Assembly (NCBI GenBank): GCA_021769135.1
Contig: JAETTM010000030.1
Location: 1 to 49,975, forward strand
Origin: Lachnospiraceae bacterium
GTDB taxonomy: Bacteria > Bacillota > Clostridia > Lachnospirales > Lachnospiraceae
DNA: 49,975 nt
Direction of reading: 5' to 3'
The notes under the pieces were generated by a model. That model made no database searches and was not told the origin of the DNA. It worked only from the letters and a program-made list of their open reading frames with translations. Position 1 is the stretch's first letter. The number at the start of each line of letters is the position of its first letter. The position numbers were made by a program, and so were the translations under genes. Shown in pieces: positions 34,788 to 43,440 of the stretch.

Positions 34788-35156
34788 CTAAAAAGCATAT
34801 TTGTGCAATAGTTTTTCAATATCGGCGGGCTTCAATACTTTACCCATAGCTGCTACTTTTTCATTTACAACAAGGGCAGGCATACTCATAACGCCATATT
34901 CCATAATTTTCGGTAAATCGGTTACATATTCTACTTCTGCCGAAAGCCCCATTTCCTTAACAGCTTCCTTTGTGTTTTCATATAGTGCATGACAGGACGC
35001 ACAACCCGAACCTAAAACTTTGATACAACAAATGCCGTCTTTTGCTTTGGAACAGCAATCGCTTGTAATCTCTGTTGTTTCGGACACAGGACAGCCGGAA
35101 TTGCAGGCACAAGCAGGGGCTTTCTTTTCTTCTTCTTTCTTTCCAAATAGTACCAT
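34788..35156 (-). CDS. Small thioredoxin-fold redox protein of arsenic-type cassette
   Basis: 122 residues. A Cys-rich head (CACNSGCP, DCCSK) is followed by a small thioredoxin-like domain of the 'redox-active disulfide protein 2' type, with CASC at residues 52-55 (GSGCASCHALYENTKEAV) and the cis-Pro in MSMPALVVN. It ends in VLKPADIEKLL, typical for the family. Such proteins are commonly encoded with ArsP-like permeases and ArsR regulators, as here, and may deliver or reduce a thiol-reactive substrate. It lies 52 bases downstream of the permease gene. Confidence 0.87.
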   Translation of the reverse strand: MVLFGKKEEEKKAPACACNSGCPVSETTEITSDCCSKAKDGICCIKVLGSGCASCHALYENTKEAVKEMGLSAEVEYVTDLPKIMEYGVMSMPALVVNEKVAAMGKVLKPADIEKLLHKYAF

Positions 35157-35208
35157 AATAAAATTACCTCCATGTTAAATTGATTTATTTTTCTTACCTC
35201 AAAACAAC

Positions 35209-36222
35209 TCACACAAGTAAAAATTGAATTGCATTGAAGAAATAACCGACAACAACAATGCCAACGGTGCAGACTGCTATAAAAACAGCAAGCAGTCTAG
35301 GCTTAACAGCTTTGCGGAGCATAATCATAGACGGTAAAGATAAAGTTGTTACGCCCATCATAAAGGACAGGACAACACCAAGCCTCGCGCCTTTTGCCAA
35401 AAGCGCTTCGGCAATCGGGATTGTGCCAAAAATATCCGCATACATGGGAACACCCGCAACCGTAGCAATCATAACGCCTAAAGGATTGCCTGTTCCGAGA
35501 ACACGCACGATAAAATCTTCGGGTATCCAGTTATGGATAAATGCACCAATAGCGACACCAATCAAAACATACGGCGCAACCTTTTTTGCCGTAGAAACGA
35601 CCTGCTCCCATGCGTATTTCAAGCGGTCTTTGAACTGCAGTTCCTCTTGTTCGGCATCAACGGAATTTCCCTTGCGTATAAATTCCTCCACATAATTATC
35701 AAGGTGCAGTTTCTCAATCATAGTACCGCCTACAACGGCAATGACAAGCCCCAGCACAACATAGGCTATTGCGACTTTCCACCCGAATATGCTCATCAGC
35801 AACACAAGCGAACCGATGTCAACCATCGGGGAAGAAATCAGAAAGGAAAAAGTTACGCCCAATGGTAATCCGGCGCTTGTAAAGCCGATAAACAGCGGTA
35901 TTGATGAACAGGAGCAGAACGGCGTTACCGTACCAAGCAGAGCCGCTATCATGTTAGCCCCGATACCATGAAATCTTCCAAGAATTTTCTTTGTCCTTTC
36001 CGGCGGGAAATAACTCTGAATATACGAAATAAGCAAAATCAGAACGCCCAAAAGCACCATAATTTTAATGGTATCGTAGAGAAAAAACTGGACACTCCCG
36101 CCTATTTTTCCAGTGGTGTCTAAACCGCAGGTATCAAGCAGACTGCCAATAAAACGGTTTAACCATTGCATGCCGAGAATTTCATTTTGAAAAAAATTCC
36201 AACCTGTTTTTAGTATTTCCAT
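35209..36222 (-). CDS. ArsP/DUF318-type permease
   Basis: A 337-residue membrane protein with about eight helices in two halves and a soluble loop between them (residues of about 170-210). The motif TPFCSCSSIPLF (Cys103, Cys105) is the conserved Cys pair of ArsP-type permeases, which export trivalent organoarsenicals; the second half has VAGVPMYADIFGTIPIAEALL. The preceding ArsR gene and following thioredoxin-like gene support a metalloid or thiol-reactive toxin role; the exact substrate is not shown. An operator copy lies 22-41 bases before the start. Confidence 0.88.
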   Translation of the reverse strand: MEILKTGWNFFQNEILGMQWLNRFIGSLLDTCGLDTTGKIGGSVQFFLYDTIKIMVLLGVLILLISYIQSYFPPERTKKILGRFHGIGANMIAALLGTVTPFCSCSSIPLFIGFTSAGLPLGVTFSFLISSPMVDIGSLVLLMSIFGWKVAIAYVVLGLVIAVVGGTMIEKLHLDNYVEEFIRKGNSVDAEQEELQFKDRLKYAWEQVVSTAKKVAPYVLIGVAIGAFIHNWIPEDFIVRVLGTGNPLGVMIATVAGVPMYADIFGTIPIAEALLAKGARLGVVLSFMMGVTTLSLPSMIMLRKAVKPRLLAVFIAVCTVGIVVVGYFFNAIQFLLV

Positions 36223-36243
36223 AACAAACCTCCATTCATAGAA

Positions 36244-36263
36244 ATATTGAAATGTATCAATAT
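36244..36263 (-). promoter_or_regulatory. ArsR operator copy in front of the permease gene
   Basis: ATATTGA-N6-TCAATAT is a perfect 7-bp dyad. The same arms with the same spacing occur upstream of arsR at 36662-36681. Its position between the arsR stop and the permease start suggests a second controlled promoter inside the cassette. Confidence 0.75.
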
Positions 36264-36302
36264 ATGTTTGTGTTGAAAAGCCATGAGGGAAAGCAAATAC
36301 TT

Positions 36303-36623
36303 TTACTTATCACAGCATGACTTATCTTTGCCGGAATTATTGATTGATGTAAGGGATTGCAGACATTCAGACGCATACGCAGCACCCTCCGGCGAAATGG
36401 AATAATGCGCCCATTTTCCCTCTTTTCGCATAACCACAATACCCGAATCACAAAGAATTTTCATATGATGTGATAATGTCGGTTGTGAAATATGCAGATT
36501 ATCCAACAGTACACAGGCGCACTTCTCTCCTGTCAGTAACTGCTTTAAGATTTTAATACGGTTTTCGTCACAAAAAGCCTTGAAAACTGTTGGTATCTTT
36601 CTTTCGTCAATCAGCTTAGGCAC
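36303..36623 (-). CDS. ArsR-family metalloregulatory repressor
   Basis: A 106-residue winged-helix repressor. The core is FKAFCDENRIKILKQLLTGEKCACVLLDNLHISQPTLSHHMKILCDSGIVVMRKEGKWAHYSI. Cys35 and Cys37 (EKCACVL) occupy the alpha-3 metal site of ArsR (ELCVCDL in the classic protein), and a terminal SCC pair (103-104) could add ligands. It should release DNA on binding As(III) or a similar soft metal. It probably binds its own upstream operator (36662-36681) and the copy at 36244-36263. Confidence 0.92.
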   Translation of the reverse strand: MPKLIDERKIPTVFKAFCDENRIKILKQLLTGEKCACVLLDNLHISQPTLSHHMKILCDSGIVVMRKEGKWAHYSISPEGAAYASECLQSLTSINNSGKDKSCCDK

Positions 36624-36661
36624 CTCCCTTTGAACTCTGTCTATACCACCATTATATTCAC

Positions 36662-36681
36662 ATATTGAAATTTGTCAATAT
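36662..36681 (-). promoter_or_regulatory. ArsR operator upstream of arsR
   Basis: ATATTGA (36662-36668), six bases, TCAATAT (36675-36681), about 40 bases upstream of the ArsR start. The arms are identical to those at 36244-36263. Confidence 0.78.
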
Positions 36682-36912
36682 AAAATGATAAAAAAGCCCT
36701 TGACAAATTGCAGCAGGACCGATTGCCAAGTATGTTTCTTGCTTCCTCATAAAGCGCTTCCAGATTTCTGCTCCATACTACTTTTCTTTCCACTTTCCCG
36801 TATCCGCACCAGTTCGACCTTCGGCTCCACTGTTACATGGAATCTGCCCGTTGAAAATTACATGTTTTCATGGTATAATCTATAAATATTTTACCGAAAG
36901 TGAGATGATAGC

Positions 36913-37482
36913 ATGAACCGGACTAAAAATACCATCATTGATGCTTTCTGGCTGTTACTGGAAGAAAAGCCTTATAACAAAATTACCGTAAAAGATATTG
37001 TGAACCGCTGCCAGATGAATCGGAACACTTTTTATTATCATTTCCATGACATTCCTGAACTTCTTCAGACTGCAGTAAAAAACGATGCCGATTATATTAT
37101 CCATAATTACGGCAAGGCAGATACGCCCCTTGAATGCATTACCTGCCTTATAGAATACTGCACTAACCGCAAAAAAGCCATTCTCCACATATACCGTTCC
37201 CTTTTCCGTGAATATTTTCTGAATGAGCTGGAACGGATTGCCATGTATATCGTCACGCAATACATAGATACCGTCAGGGTCGATTACCCTTTGCCTCCGG
37301 AAGATAAAGTATTGCTCACCCGTTTTTATAAATGTATGTTTACCGGTATTTGTATCGATTGGTTCAACGATGGGATGCGGTATGACCTGGCCCATTATGT
37401 TGACCGCATTGGCATTTTATTTCAAGGGGCTCCGGAACAGGCCTATCAGATATCTATTCAATCCGTATCGGAGCAGCATTAG
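36913..37482 (+). CDS. TetR/AcrR-family regulator
   Basis: 189 residues. The N-terminal helix-turn-helix is clear (IIDAFWLLLEEKPYNKITVKDIVNRCQMNRNTFYYHFHDIPELL), followed by a helical ligand-binding domain. The Cys- and Tyr-containing C-terminal half resembles the DhaS-like/TetR_C group common in Lachnospiraceae, but the ligand is unknown. It overlaps by three bases the remains of a DegV gene on the opposite strand; TetR and degV genes are often neighbours in these genomes. Confidence 0.88.
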   Translation: MNRTKNTIIDAFWLLLEEKPYNKITVKDIVNRCQMNRNTFYYHFHDIPELLQTAVKNDADYIIHNYGKADTPLECITCLIEYCTNRKKAILHIYRSLFREYFLNELERIAMYIVTQYIDTVRVDYPLPPEDKVLLTRFYKCMFTGICIDWFNDGMRYDLAHYVDRIGILFQGAPEQAYQISIQSVSEQH

Positions 37483-37793
37483 CGTCCCCTGCTCACTATG
37501 TTTTTGCTGATTCCCATACCGAAAGCTCCCGGTCCTACATGACAGCCTATGCTGAAAGTCAACGGGTCATAATCGACCTCTTTCTCTCCAAAAACTTTCC
37601 ATATCATTTCCATTCACTCCTTTTCATCATCCTTATTGGGAAAGCTTCCTGCTGCCCCGATGTAAATCTGTGCGCCATCTTCACGAAATTCATCCGCTTT
37701 TTTCTTCATTTCTTCAAGCAGACGTTTTTTGCAGCCTTTTGTTCCCCTTACCTTTGCAAATGCATCCAGCCGTTCTCCCTCTTCCCGAGTTTT
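37479..37793 (-). pseudogene. C-terminal remnant of a DegV-family fatty-acid-binding protein
   Basis: Read on the minus strand, the frame gives LDAFAKVRGTKGCKKRLLEE, then QIYIGAAGS, an in-frame TGA, then KVFGEKEVDYDPLTFSIGCH and VGPGAFGMGISKNI before a TAA. KVRG.K..K.LLE and IG.HVGPGAFG are the conserved C-terminal blocks of DegV proteins. The N-terminal two thirds is missing; a stop lies just upstream at 37794-37796. The internal TGA replaces a codon where Trp would be one change away. The 37797-38036 stretch holds no gene I can recognise. Confidence 0.75.
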
Positions 37794-38036
37794 TTATCGT
37801 CAGCTCTCAAATACTGATATTTCCTACATTTCGGTCACTTCTATTTCGCAAAATATTGCTCTTTTCACATCGTTTTTAGAACTTTTAGTAGCAAATTAGT
37901 TGCAGTATCTGCACCTAAAAATTTTCCATCGGCTTGATATAATCTACTTTTTTATTACTCACAATGAACAAATTCCTGTGGCTGTCAGATTATCTATTAC
38001 GCCTGCTGCCACAACCAAAACGAAAGGAGCATTACC

Positions 38037-38417
38037 ATGAGTAACAAACATAAAAATCCAACCATCAGCTTCAGAATTACTGACACTGAACGCAAACAAA
38101 TCGAAGCCCGTATTCTTGCCAGCGGAATGATGAAGAAAGATTACTTTGTCCGTTCCTGCATCTACAATCGCATCTGTGTTGTTGGAAAGAAAGAAACCAT
38201 ATATCCTCTGGTGCAAACTGTAAATGCATTCTATCTGCAATTACTTGAAATGCAGAAGGCATTTACCGCACCAGACTGCACTCCCGATACTCTTCCTTCT
38301 TCGGAGGCCATTAAGGAATTACAGATGGAATACACTAATATGTTAACAGCTATTATCGACCTTCTAAATGGTGCAAAATATCTGTGGGAGGGAGACTGTC
38401 ATGAACAACAATTTTAA
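38037..38417 (+). CDS. MobC-like mobilization accessory protein
   Basis: 126 residues. The N-terminal HKNPTISFRITDTERKQIEARILASGMMKKDYFVRSCIY is a ribbon-helix-helix motif of the MobC/relaxosome accessory type: a beta strand with alternating basic residues, then two helices. Such proteins help a relaxase at oriT of mobilizable elements. No relaxase gene is present next to it, so this is probably a leftover of an integrative element. AAAGGAG lies eight bases before ATG. It overlaps the next gene by 17 bases. Confidence 0.72.
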   Translation: MSNKHKNPTISFRITDTERKQIEARILASGMMKKDYFVRSCIYNRICVVGKKETIYPLVQTVNAFYLQLLEMQKAFTAPDCTPDTLPSSEAIKELQMEYTNMLTAIIDLLNGAKYLWEGDCHEQQF

Positions 38418-38652
38418 TTTTCAATTTGGTATGTATGAGCCTGCTACGGATTCCATCATCGTTAATACTGGTGAGAACTCTGTTCTTGTTATCCCTTGCA
38501 GGGAATGTAATTCCTCTGTTATCTTTGATGACCCGAATGATATTGTATATCTATACCGGCTGGCAGAGGAATCTCCTCTGTTGTATGCCAAACTGGCATT
38601 GAAAGAAAACGGATTGCAGGATTATGTAGATGCAATGAATGAATTTAACTAA
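38401..38652 (+). CDS. Small hypothetical protein, co-transcribed with MobC-like gene
   Basis: 83 residues from ATG 38401, which has GGAGGG about eight bases upstream inside the preceding gene; an in-frame ATG at 38368 is less likely. It is acidic, with NTGENSVLVIPCRECNSSVIFDDPND in the middle and a helical C-terminus ending YVDAMNEFN. I do not recognise a family. The overlap with the MobC-like gene suggests coupled translation and a shared role in the mobile element. Confidence 0.65.
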   Translation: MNNNFNFQFGMYEPATDSIIVNTGENSVLVIPCRECNSSVIFDDPNDIVYLYRLAEESPLLYAKLALKENGLQDYVDAMNEFN

Positions 38653-38681
38653 ATCAAAAATAACCCGTCCTATACTAAACA

Positions 38682-38732
38682 CATTGCTTTATCAAAATAT
38701 TCCTCAAATTGGGGAATATTTTGTAGGCAATG
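38682..38732. terminator. Hairpin between the mobile-element genes and qatD
   Basis: Outer arms CATTGC/GCAATG enclose AAAATATTCC with GGGAATATTTT. It lies about 30 bases after the plus-strand stop at 38652 and about 50 bases past the qatD stop, so it may stop transcription from both sides. A T-rich tract is not directly adjacent. Confidence 0.5.
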
Positions 38733-38784
38733 CTATATACACATTATCTACTTACATTTTTGTCATTTTCTCGTCATATCAAGT

Positions 38785-39531
38785 TCATTGCTGATACTTA
38801 GTTAAAATCGTCTTAAAATTATTCTTCAATATGGCAGATAATTCTTTTTCTGATATTCCTTTCGTATCACATAAATATCTATATATATCATTCATAAAGT
38901 CAATAGAATATTTATCTTGCAGACCCTTTGTAAACGGGGCATCACTTTCGATCAAAACTCTATCTAAAGGAATATTATCTACTATTTTCTTTCCATTTTT
39001 GCTCTGAATCATCTGATGATTCACCGAGAAATAATATCCCCTCTTGATTGCTTCATCCATTAACTTTATTGGTCCGCTATACCAATGTAAAATAATAATA
39101 CAAGAAGACAAATCTGCAAGTATTTCTAATACCCTTTTCTCTGCTCGTCTTGAATGAATCGTCAAAATCTTATTTCCTGATTTGTTACATTCATTCACAA
39201 TATGTAAAAAAATCTCCTCTTGCACTTTTTGATTACTCAAATCTTTTATTGTAAAATCGAGACCTATCTCGCCAACATATCTTGTAGTTTCCAAAAGCTG
39301 ATCAAACTTCTTAAGTTGGTTTTGATACTGAAATGCAAGTTCTGGATGAAATCCTAGTGCACACTGGACATATTTCCTATCATCATTAATATGCAAATAC
39401 CGCTCATACAAATCCGGCAAATTTGTAACTGCAATAGTATATGATTTATTTGCCTCTGCATAATTTAATATCTTATCACGTTCTTCATACAAATCAAAAT
39501 GCATATGTGTATCAAATTTAAAATTACTCAT
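38785..39531 (-). CDS. qatD: QatD, TatD-like metal-dependent DNase of Qat defence system
   Basis: A 248-residue amidohydrolase-fold nuclease. Metal ligands are visible: FDTHMHFD (HxH) at the N-terminus, Glu in VGEIGLDF, His in LTIHSRR, His in ILHWYSG and Asp in LIESDAPF. TatD enzymes are 3'-5' exonucleases. Its place as the last gene after a KAP ATPase, an unknown protein and a QueC-like protein identifies it as QatD of the anti-phage system QatABCD. It overlaps qatC by four bases (ATGA). Confidence 0.9.
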   Translation of the reverse strand: MSNFKFDTHMHFDLYEERDKILNYAEANKSYTIAVTNLPDLYERYLHINDDRKYVQCALGFHPELAFQYQNQLKKFDQLLETTRYVGEIGLDFTIKDLSNQKVQEEIFLHIVNECNKSGNKILTIHSRRAEKRVLEILADLSSCIIILHWYSGPIKLMDEAIKRGYYFSVNHQMIQSKNGKKIVDNIPLDRVLIESDAPFTKGLQDKYSIDFMNDIYRYLCDTKGISEKELSAILKNNFKTILTKYQQ

Positions 39532-40814
39532 AATATTGTCCTTAAATACTGTTCCAATTCACACATTCCACTAACATATAAATCGGCAAACTTTTCAATA
39601 TCCTTATCAATTCTTCCGTTCATCTGAATCGTCATAAAAGCCTTATCTGGATCAAATTTTTTTAATCCCAGAATATATGAATTACGAATCATTTTTTCAT
39701 TTGGTCCCATGGTAAACAACCTATCTCTATATGAAGTTGTATCATTAATACCTGCTTTTAAGATTGCTGCCTGACGAATAACACATGGAAGACAATATCC
39801 ACAATGTTTCGCCTCTGTTTCGGAAAACATTCTTCCAATATCTGGATGAGAGCATGACATAGTATGATTATAATATTTTTTCATAAAATCTTGTCCCTTG
39901 CATTCCAAAAGCATCTCTCCCTTTGTCTTAAACTGATATGGATTTTTAAATGTGATTTCTAATCCAAGATTTGATAGCAATTTTTGAAACAACCCCATAT
40001 AATATGGGTGTGTTGTCCTTGTACTGCTTGTTCCAATTCTTGATAAAGTACTCGGGATATTTAAAGAAATCAGTCCATTCTCAGGAATTATAATATCAAC
40101 CGGCTTTCCAAATGCCGATGCTAAAACCACTGCATGAGAGAAAAACATAAATGATCTTGATCTTGTAGTATCTTCAATTCCTCCGACTACCTTTGCATAA
40201 AACTGGCAAAAATCTCTTTCTTCAACTCCGTACTGCTCTATAAATTTTATCTTCAAATAATCCTGATACTCTTTTGTTCCTTTACCACCTCCATAATGAC
40301 TTACAAATAAAGTTGATTTTACTTCACATAATTCTAAGAGATCTATGACACCAATAAAAGAATCCATGCCGCCTGAAAACATGCACACTTGATTGTAATC
40401 TTTTACAGTCTCATAACTTTTTACTTTTCGATTCCTGTGAGAAATTTCTAACTTTGTAAGCTCTCTTTCCCTGAAATGTATTTCCCAATAATCTCCTGTT
40501 AAAAAAGAAAGCATTTCTTGCAATAGATGATTGCTTTTCTCAAATATCTCTTTATTAATTACTGGTATGTATAGCTGATATTCTCTACTCCATGCATCTA
40601 CCGCATCATCACGTAAATAAAGTCTATCTGCTGCAAAGACAGCCATAGATATATAAAGCAAATCTATTGCACGCGTATCATACCATGAATTATAACAATC
40701 TCGTAAATTCCAAAATGTATATGAGAACGATTCTGAATTTGAAAAATCAATTACTTTTTCGCATTCATCTATTATAAAGGTATCATTTGGTTCAATTCTA
40801 AATGTAAAAATCAT
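39528..40814 (-). CDS. qatC: QatC, QueC-like PP-loop protein of Qat defence system
   Basis: 428 residues. The PP-loop signature SGGMDS is present (QVCMFSGGMDSFIGVIDLL). A zinc-binding Cys set follows (MSCSHPDIGRMF, then HCGYCLPCVIR), as in QueC, the 7-cyano-7-deazaguanine synthase. The N-terminal ~150 residues have no QueC counterpart. In Qat systems this protein is thought to modify a protein or small molecule rather than make queuosine. It overlaps qatB and qatD by four bases on each side, so the three are translated together. Confidence 0.9.
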   Translation of the reverse strand: MIFTFRIEPNDTFIIDECEKVIDFSNSESFSYTFWNLRDCYNSWYDTRAIDLLYISMAVFAADRLYLRDDAVDAWSREYQLYIPVINKEIFEKSNHLLQEMLSFLTGDYWEIHFRERELTKLEISHRNRKVKSYETVKDYNQVCMFSGGMDSFIGVIDLLELCEVKSTLFVSHYGGGKGTKEYQDYLKIKFIEQYGVEERDFCQFYAKVVGGIEDTTRSRSFMFFSHAVVLASAFGKPVDIIIPENGLISLNIPSTLSRIGTSSTRTTHPYYMGLFQKLLSNLGLEITFKNPYQFKTKGEMLLECKGQDFMKKYYNHTMSCSHPDIGRMFSETEAKHCGYCLPCVIRQAAILKAGINDTTSYRDRLFTMGPNEKMIRNSYILGLKKFDPDKAFMTIQMNGRIDKDIEKFADLYVSGMCELEQYLRTIL

Positions 40815-41569
40815 ATAATTCCCTCCAAAACCTCAAAGCAACGTTCTGTTAGTTTAGAAACCGCTTCATTTACATCCCCCTGAATAAGCGAACCATGGTT
40901 ATCATATTCAACATCGACAACTGCTTCAATAGTATCTTTTATCTCTTTTTCTCTTTCGCAAGCTGAAAAAACATCTTCCATATATTTTTCCACTCTACAC
41001 TCGAGATCTTTCATCACACTTCCCCAGATGTATTCTGTCAAAAAAGCTTTCATTGATATGTCCATGACTTCAATCGGCATATGATCTACACAGTTCAAAT
41101 CCATGTTATTCTCTGCAACATAATCATACACATTACTCAACGCCGCTTGAGATGCTTCTCGAGCAACAATATCCTCTTTTGTTTCAGAAGCCGGTGCTAT
41201 AACATTTATTAAACGCGAGAAAATTTCTCTAACGCTTTTCCCCTCATATTGAATTCCAAGCTGCTGAAAAGTTGCAGAAATTCCATTCTCTCTTATGTTT
41301 GAAAATAGTCCTCCGATGTTCCTTGCTGCTCGAACCCCTGATGATGAGTTCATAGCCATTCTATGTGCACCACCATTTGCTTTTATGGCTTGTCGGATAA
41401 TATGATTTGCAGAACCATGCTTTCCTCCACTAGTGACATATTTAGACATATTTGTCTTAGCGCTCTTCCATGTTACATTTTTTTCATCCTGTTCAGATTG
41501 TCCTGTGTAATCTGCTGGGAGCAATGAATTTCTATCTTTATTTCCACCAAAAATACTTGAAGTTCCCAT
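40811..41569 (-). CDS. qatB: QatB, Qat defence system protein of unknown function
   Basis: 252 residues. The N-terminus is Gly/Ser/Asn-rich and probably flexible (GTSSIFGGNKDRNSLLPADY, later MAMNSSSGVRAARNIGG); the rest is helical. No catalytic motif is seen. Position between qatA and qatC is the main evidence, and the flexible N-terminus is consistent with QatB proteins. The start codon follows the qatA stop directly (TAAATG), with AAAGGA upstream. Confidence 0.82.
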   Translation of the reverse strand: MGTSSIFGGNKDRNSLLPADYTGQSEQDEKNVTWKSAKTNMSKYVTSGGKHGSANHIIRQAIKANGGAHRMAMNSSSGVRAARNIGGLFSNIRENGISATFQQLGIQYEGKSVREIFSRLINVIAPASETKEDIVAREASQAALSNVYDYVAENNMDLNCVDHMPIEVMDISMKAFLTEYIWGSVMKDLECRVEKYMEDVFSACEREKEIKDTIEAVVDVEYDNHGSLIQGDVNEAVSKLTERCFEVLEGII

Positions 41570-43438
41570 TTATTTTCCTTTCAAACTATTATTAAATACT
41601 TTCTCAAGATCCTCATTAGATTTTCCCCATACTTTAGCTACTTCTTGCATCTCAGAAATCAAGTCAGTTTTTTTTGCGAAATCCGCTAAGTATATTGCAC
41701 TTGAAACTGGTAACGCACTTGGGGAAAATAATTTTATATACTCTAATCCAGTAACAAATCTCGCAGAATCAGCTGCTGCAAATGATGTAAATGCCTTGAT
41801 ATGCATTTTATCAATTTTCGTGTCTTTAGTCATTTTCGAATTCATTAGTTCAAGAATAATACCAGCTTCTGCATCTGATACATCTGTCTCAATCGCTTCT
41901 TTTATCTTCACGTCTGATTTTGATAAAAGTTTTTCAAAAACAGCTTGTGCTTCTGGAGATAGATTTACAGACTTTCTACTTATTTTTTCATCCAACGAAG
42001 TCCTTGTAAAATAGAAATAAGGTATTAATTCCTTGTCCGCCAAAGGAGGTTCTATAGAAATCCAGTTTAATAACCATTCGTCTTTTAGCCAGGCCTTTAA
42101 TTTCAAGTTATCCAATTCTGTATTTGTATCATTACTTTCCAAAATTGCTAACTCTTTATTTATTTCTCCATTAGCTGCCATTTCTGCAAATAAATTAAAT
42201 GCAGCTGGTCGTATGTATTCAAGTATCATGAGCTTTGCTAAAATTTTTCTATCAATTTCTACGTGTTTATACTCTGACATTTTCATTCGCATATCTAATG
42301 TATTTAAAAATCTTTTAACCTGACGCGGATTTCCATGCAAACCGTTTGATAAAACAGCAGCTAATTGCTTTGCTATAGAAAGTCCTTCCTTAAATGCTGC
42401 ATCTTCTTCATCATTTTTTATATTTATTGAGCCAACATTTTTCAACGGAGAAACCAAAAAGTCTGATTCCCTTGTTTTAATTATTTCTTCCTGAAACTTT
42501 AAAAAAGTATCCTTCGAAACTTCAGAAGACAGCAATAATGAAGCAATATAAACTTCTGTTGCGTCAATATCCATACGTGGGATGTGAATAGGATATTGAA
42601 CTAATTTTTCAAGATATTCCTTTCCTATATCTATCTGAATTCCCTCAATATCCTTAAACTTACTTTTTACAGCATATGAGATATGTCTCTCATCAGCCCC
42701 AATAACAAAAGCCACATTTCCTGTAAACATAAAAAGTTTCATAGCTTCTAAAGTATCTAAAATAGTATCTTCTCTACATCTATCCAATTCATCAATAAAA
42801 ATGACTAATCGCTCTATTTTGCTTTCCTTAATCAAATCATCAAATTGTTTTTGAAATTCTCGAATATCCTCTCTTAGACTTTTCTCATCTAATTCATCTT
42901 TTATTGATTGAGCGATAGATGTCCGGTCTTGTTCCGTATCTATATTTTTAATTAACTCTGGCACTTGGTTTTTAATCATGTTTAATACTGTATTACTGGT
43001 GATACCCGCCAGTGTACCTATTCCTCCAGTCAAAGCAAATTCCGCTCCATACTTAAGTGCTTTTTGAGCTACTTTGAACTTATCTACGCTCTTATATAGC
43101 CCTTTCAAAATATCTTTTGCTTTTTCTGTTAAAGACTTATCTTTTGCAATAGCGTCAAGAATACTGTTCAACAACGCTGTTTTTGCATCACTATAGCTTT
43201 CGAATAACCAACCATTAAAGATTAAACATTTTGCGTTTTCATCATTTTCTAATTCTTTTATGCACATATGCATTAAACTCGATTTTCCGCTTCCCCAATC
43301 ACCATAAAGTCCGATGCTTGCTGGAAGCAACTCATCGTTACATATAATATCTTTTAAAATATCGACTATATATCCATAATCAAGATAATCAATCTCCGTT
43401 TCACTATCTTTCCACATCTTACAATCTCCTAATTTCAA
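41570..43438 (-). CDS. qatA: QatA, KAP-family P-loop ATPase of Qat defence system
   Basis: 622 residues. Walker A is GDWGSGKS at 46-53; Walker B is VIFIDELDRC near residue 220, the KAP NTPase signature. Hydrophobic stretches between them (FALTGGIGTLAGITS) fit the membrane-linked insert common in KAP proteins. NGLHGNPRQVKRFLNTLDMRM is another KAP block. It is the first qat gene and starts two bases after the stop of the split ATPase gene, so that gene is probably in the same transcript. Confidence 0.9.
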   Translation of the reverse strand: MKLGDCKMWKDSETEIDYLDYGYIVDILKDIICNDELLPASIGLYGDWGSGKSSLMHMCIKELENDENAKCLIFNGWLFESYSDAKTALLNSILDAIAKDKSLTEKAKDILKGLYKSVDKFKVAQKALKYGAEFALTGGIGTLAGITSNTVLNMIKNQVPELIKNIDTEQDRTSIAQSIKDELDEKSLREDIREFQKQFDDLIKESKIERLVIFIDELDRCREDTILDTLEAMKLFMFTGNVAFVIGADERHISYAVKSKFKDIEGIQIDIGKEYLEKLVQYPIHIPRMDIDATEVYIASLLLSSEVSKDTFLKFQEEIIKTRESDFLVSPLKNVGSINIKNDEEDAAFKEGLSIAKQLAAVLSNGLHGNPRQVKRFLNTLDMRMKMSEYKHVEIDRKILAKLMILEYIRPAAFNLFAEMAANGEINKELAILESNDTNTELDNLKLKAWLKDEWLLNWISIEPPLADKELIPYFYFTRTSLDEKISRKSVNLSPEAQAVFEKLLSKSDVKIKEAIETDVSDAEAGIILELMNSKMTKDTKIDKMHIKAFTSFAAADSARFVTGLEYIKLFSPSALPVSSAIYLADFAKKTDLISEMQEVAKVWGKSNEDLEKVFNNSLKGK

Positions 43439-43440
43439 TA

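Noticed and set aside
37539-37879. Plus-strand frames of 92 and 69 residues after the TetR gene
   Set aside because: The opposite strand carries the DegV remnant, which explains the open frames.
39528-40814. A queuosine biosynthesis gene (queC)
   Set aside because: No queD, queE or queF nearby; the N-terminal extension and the order KAP-unknown-QueC-like-TatD identify qatC.
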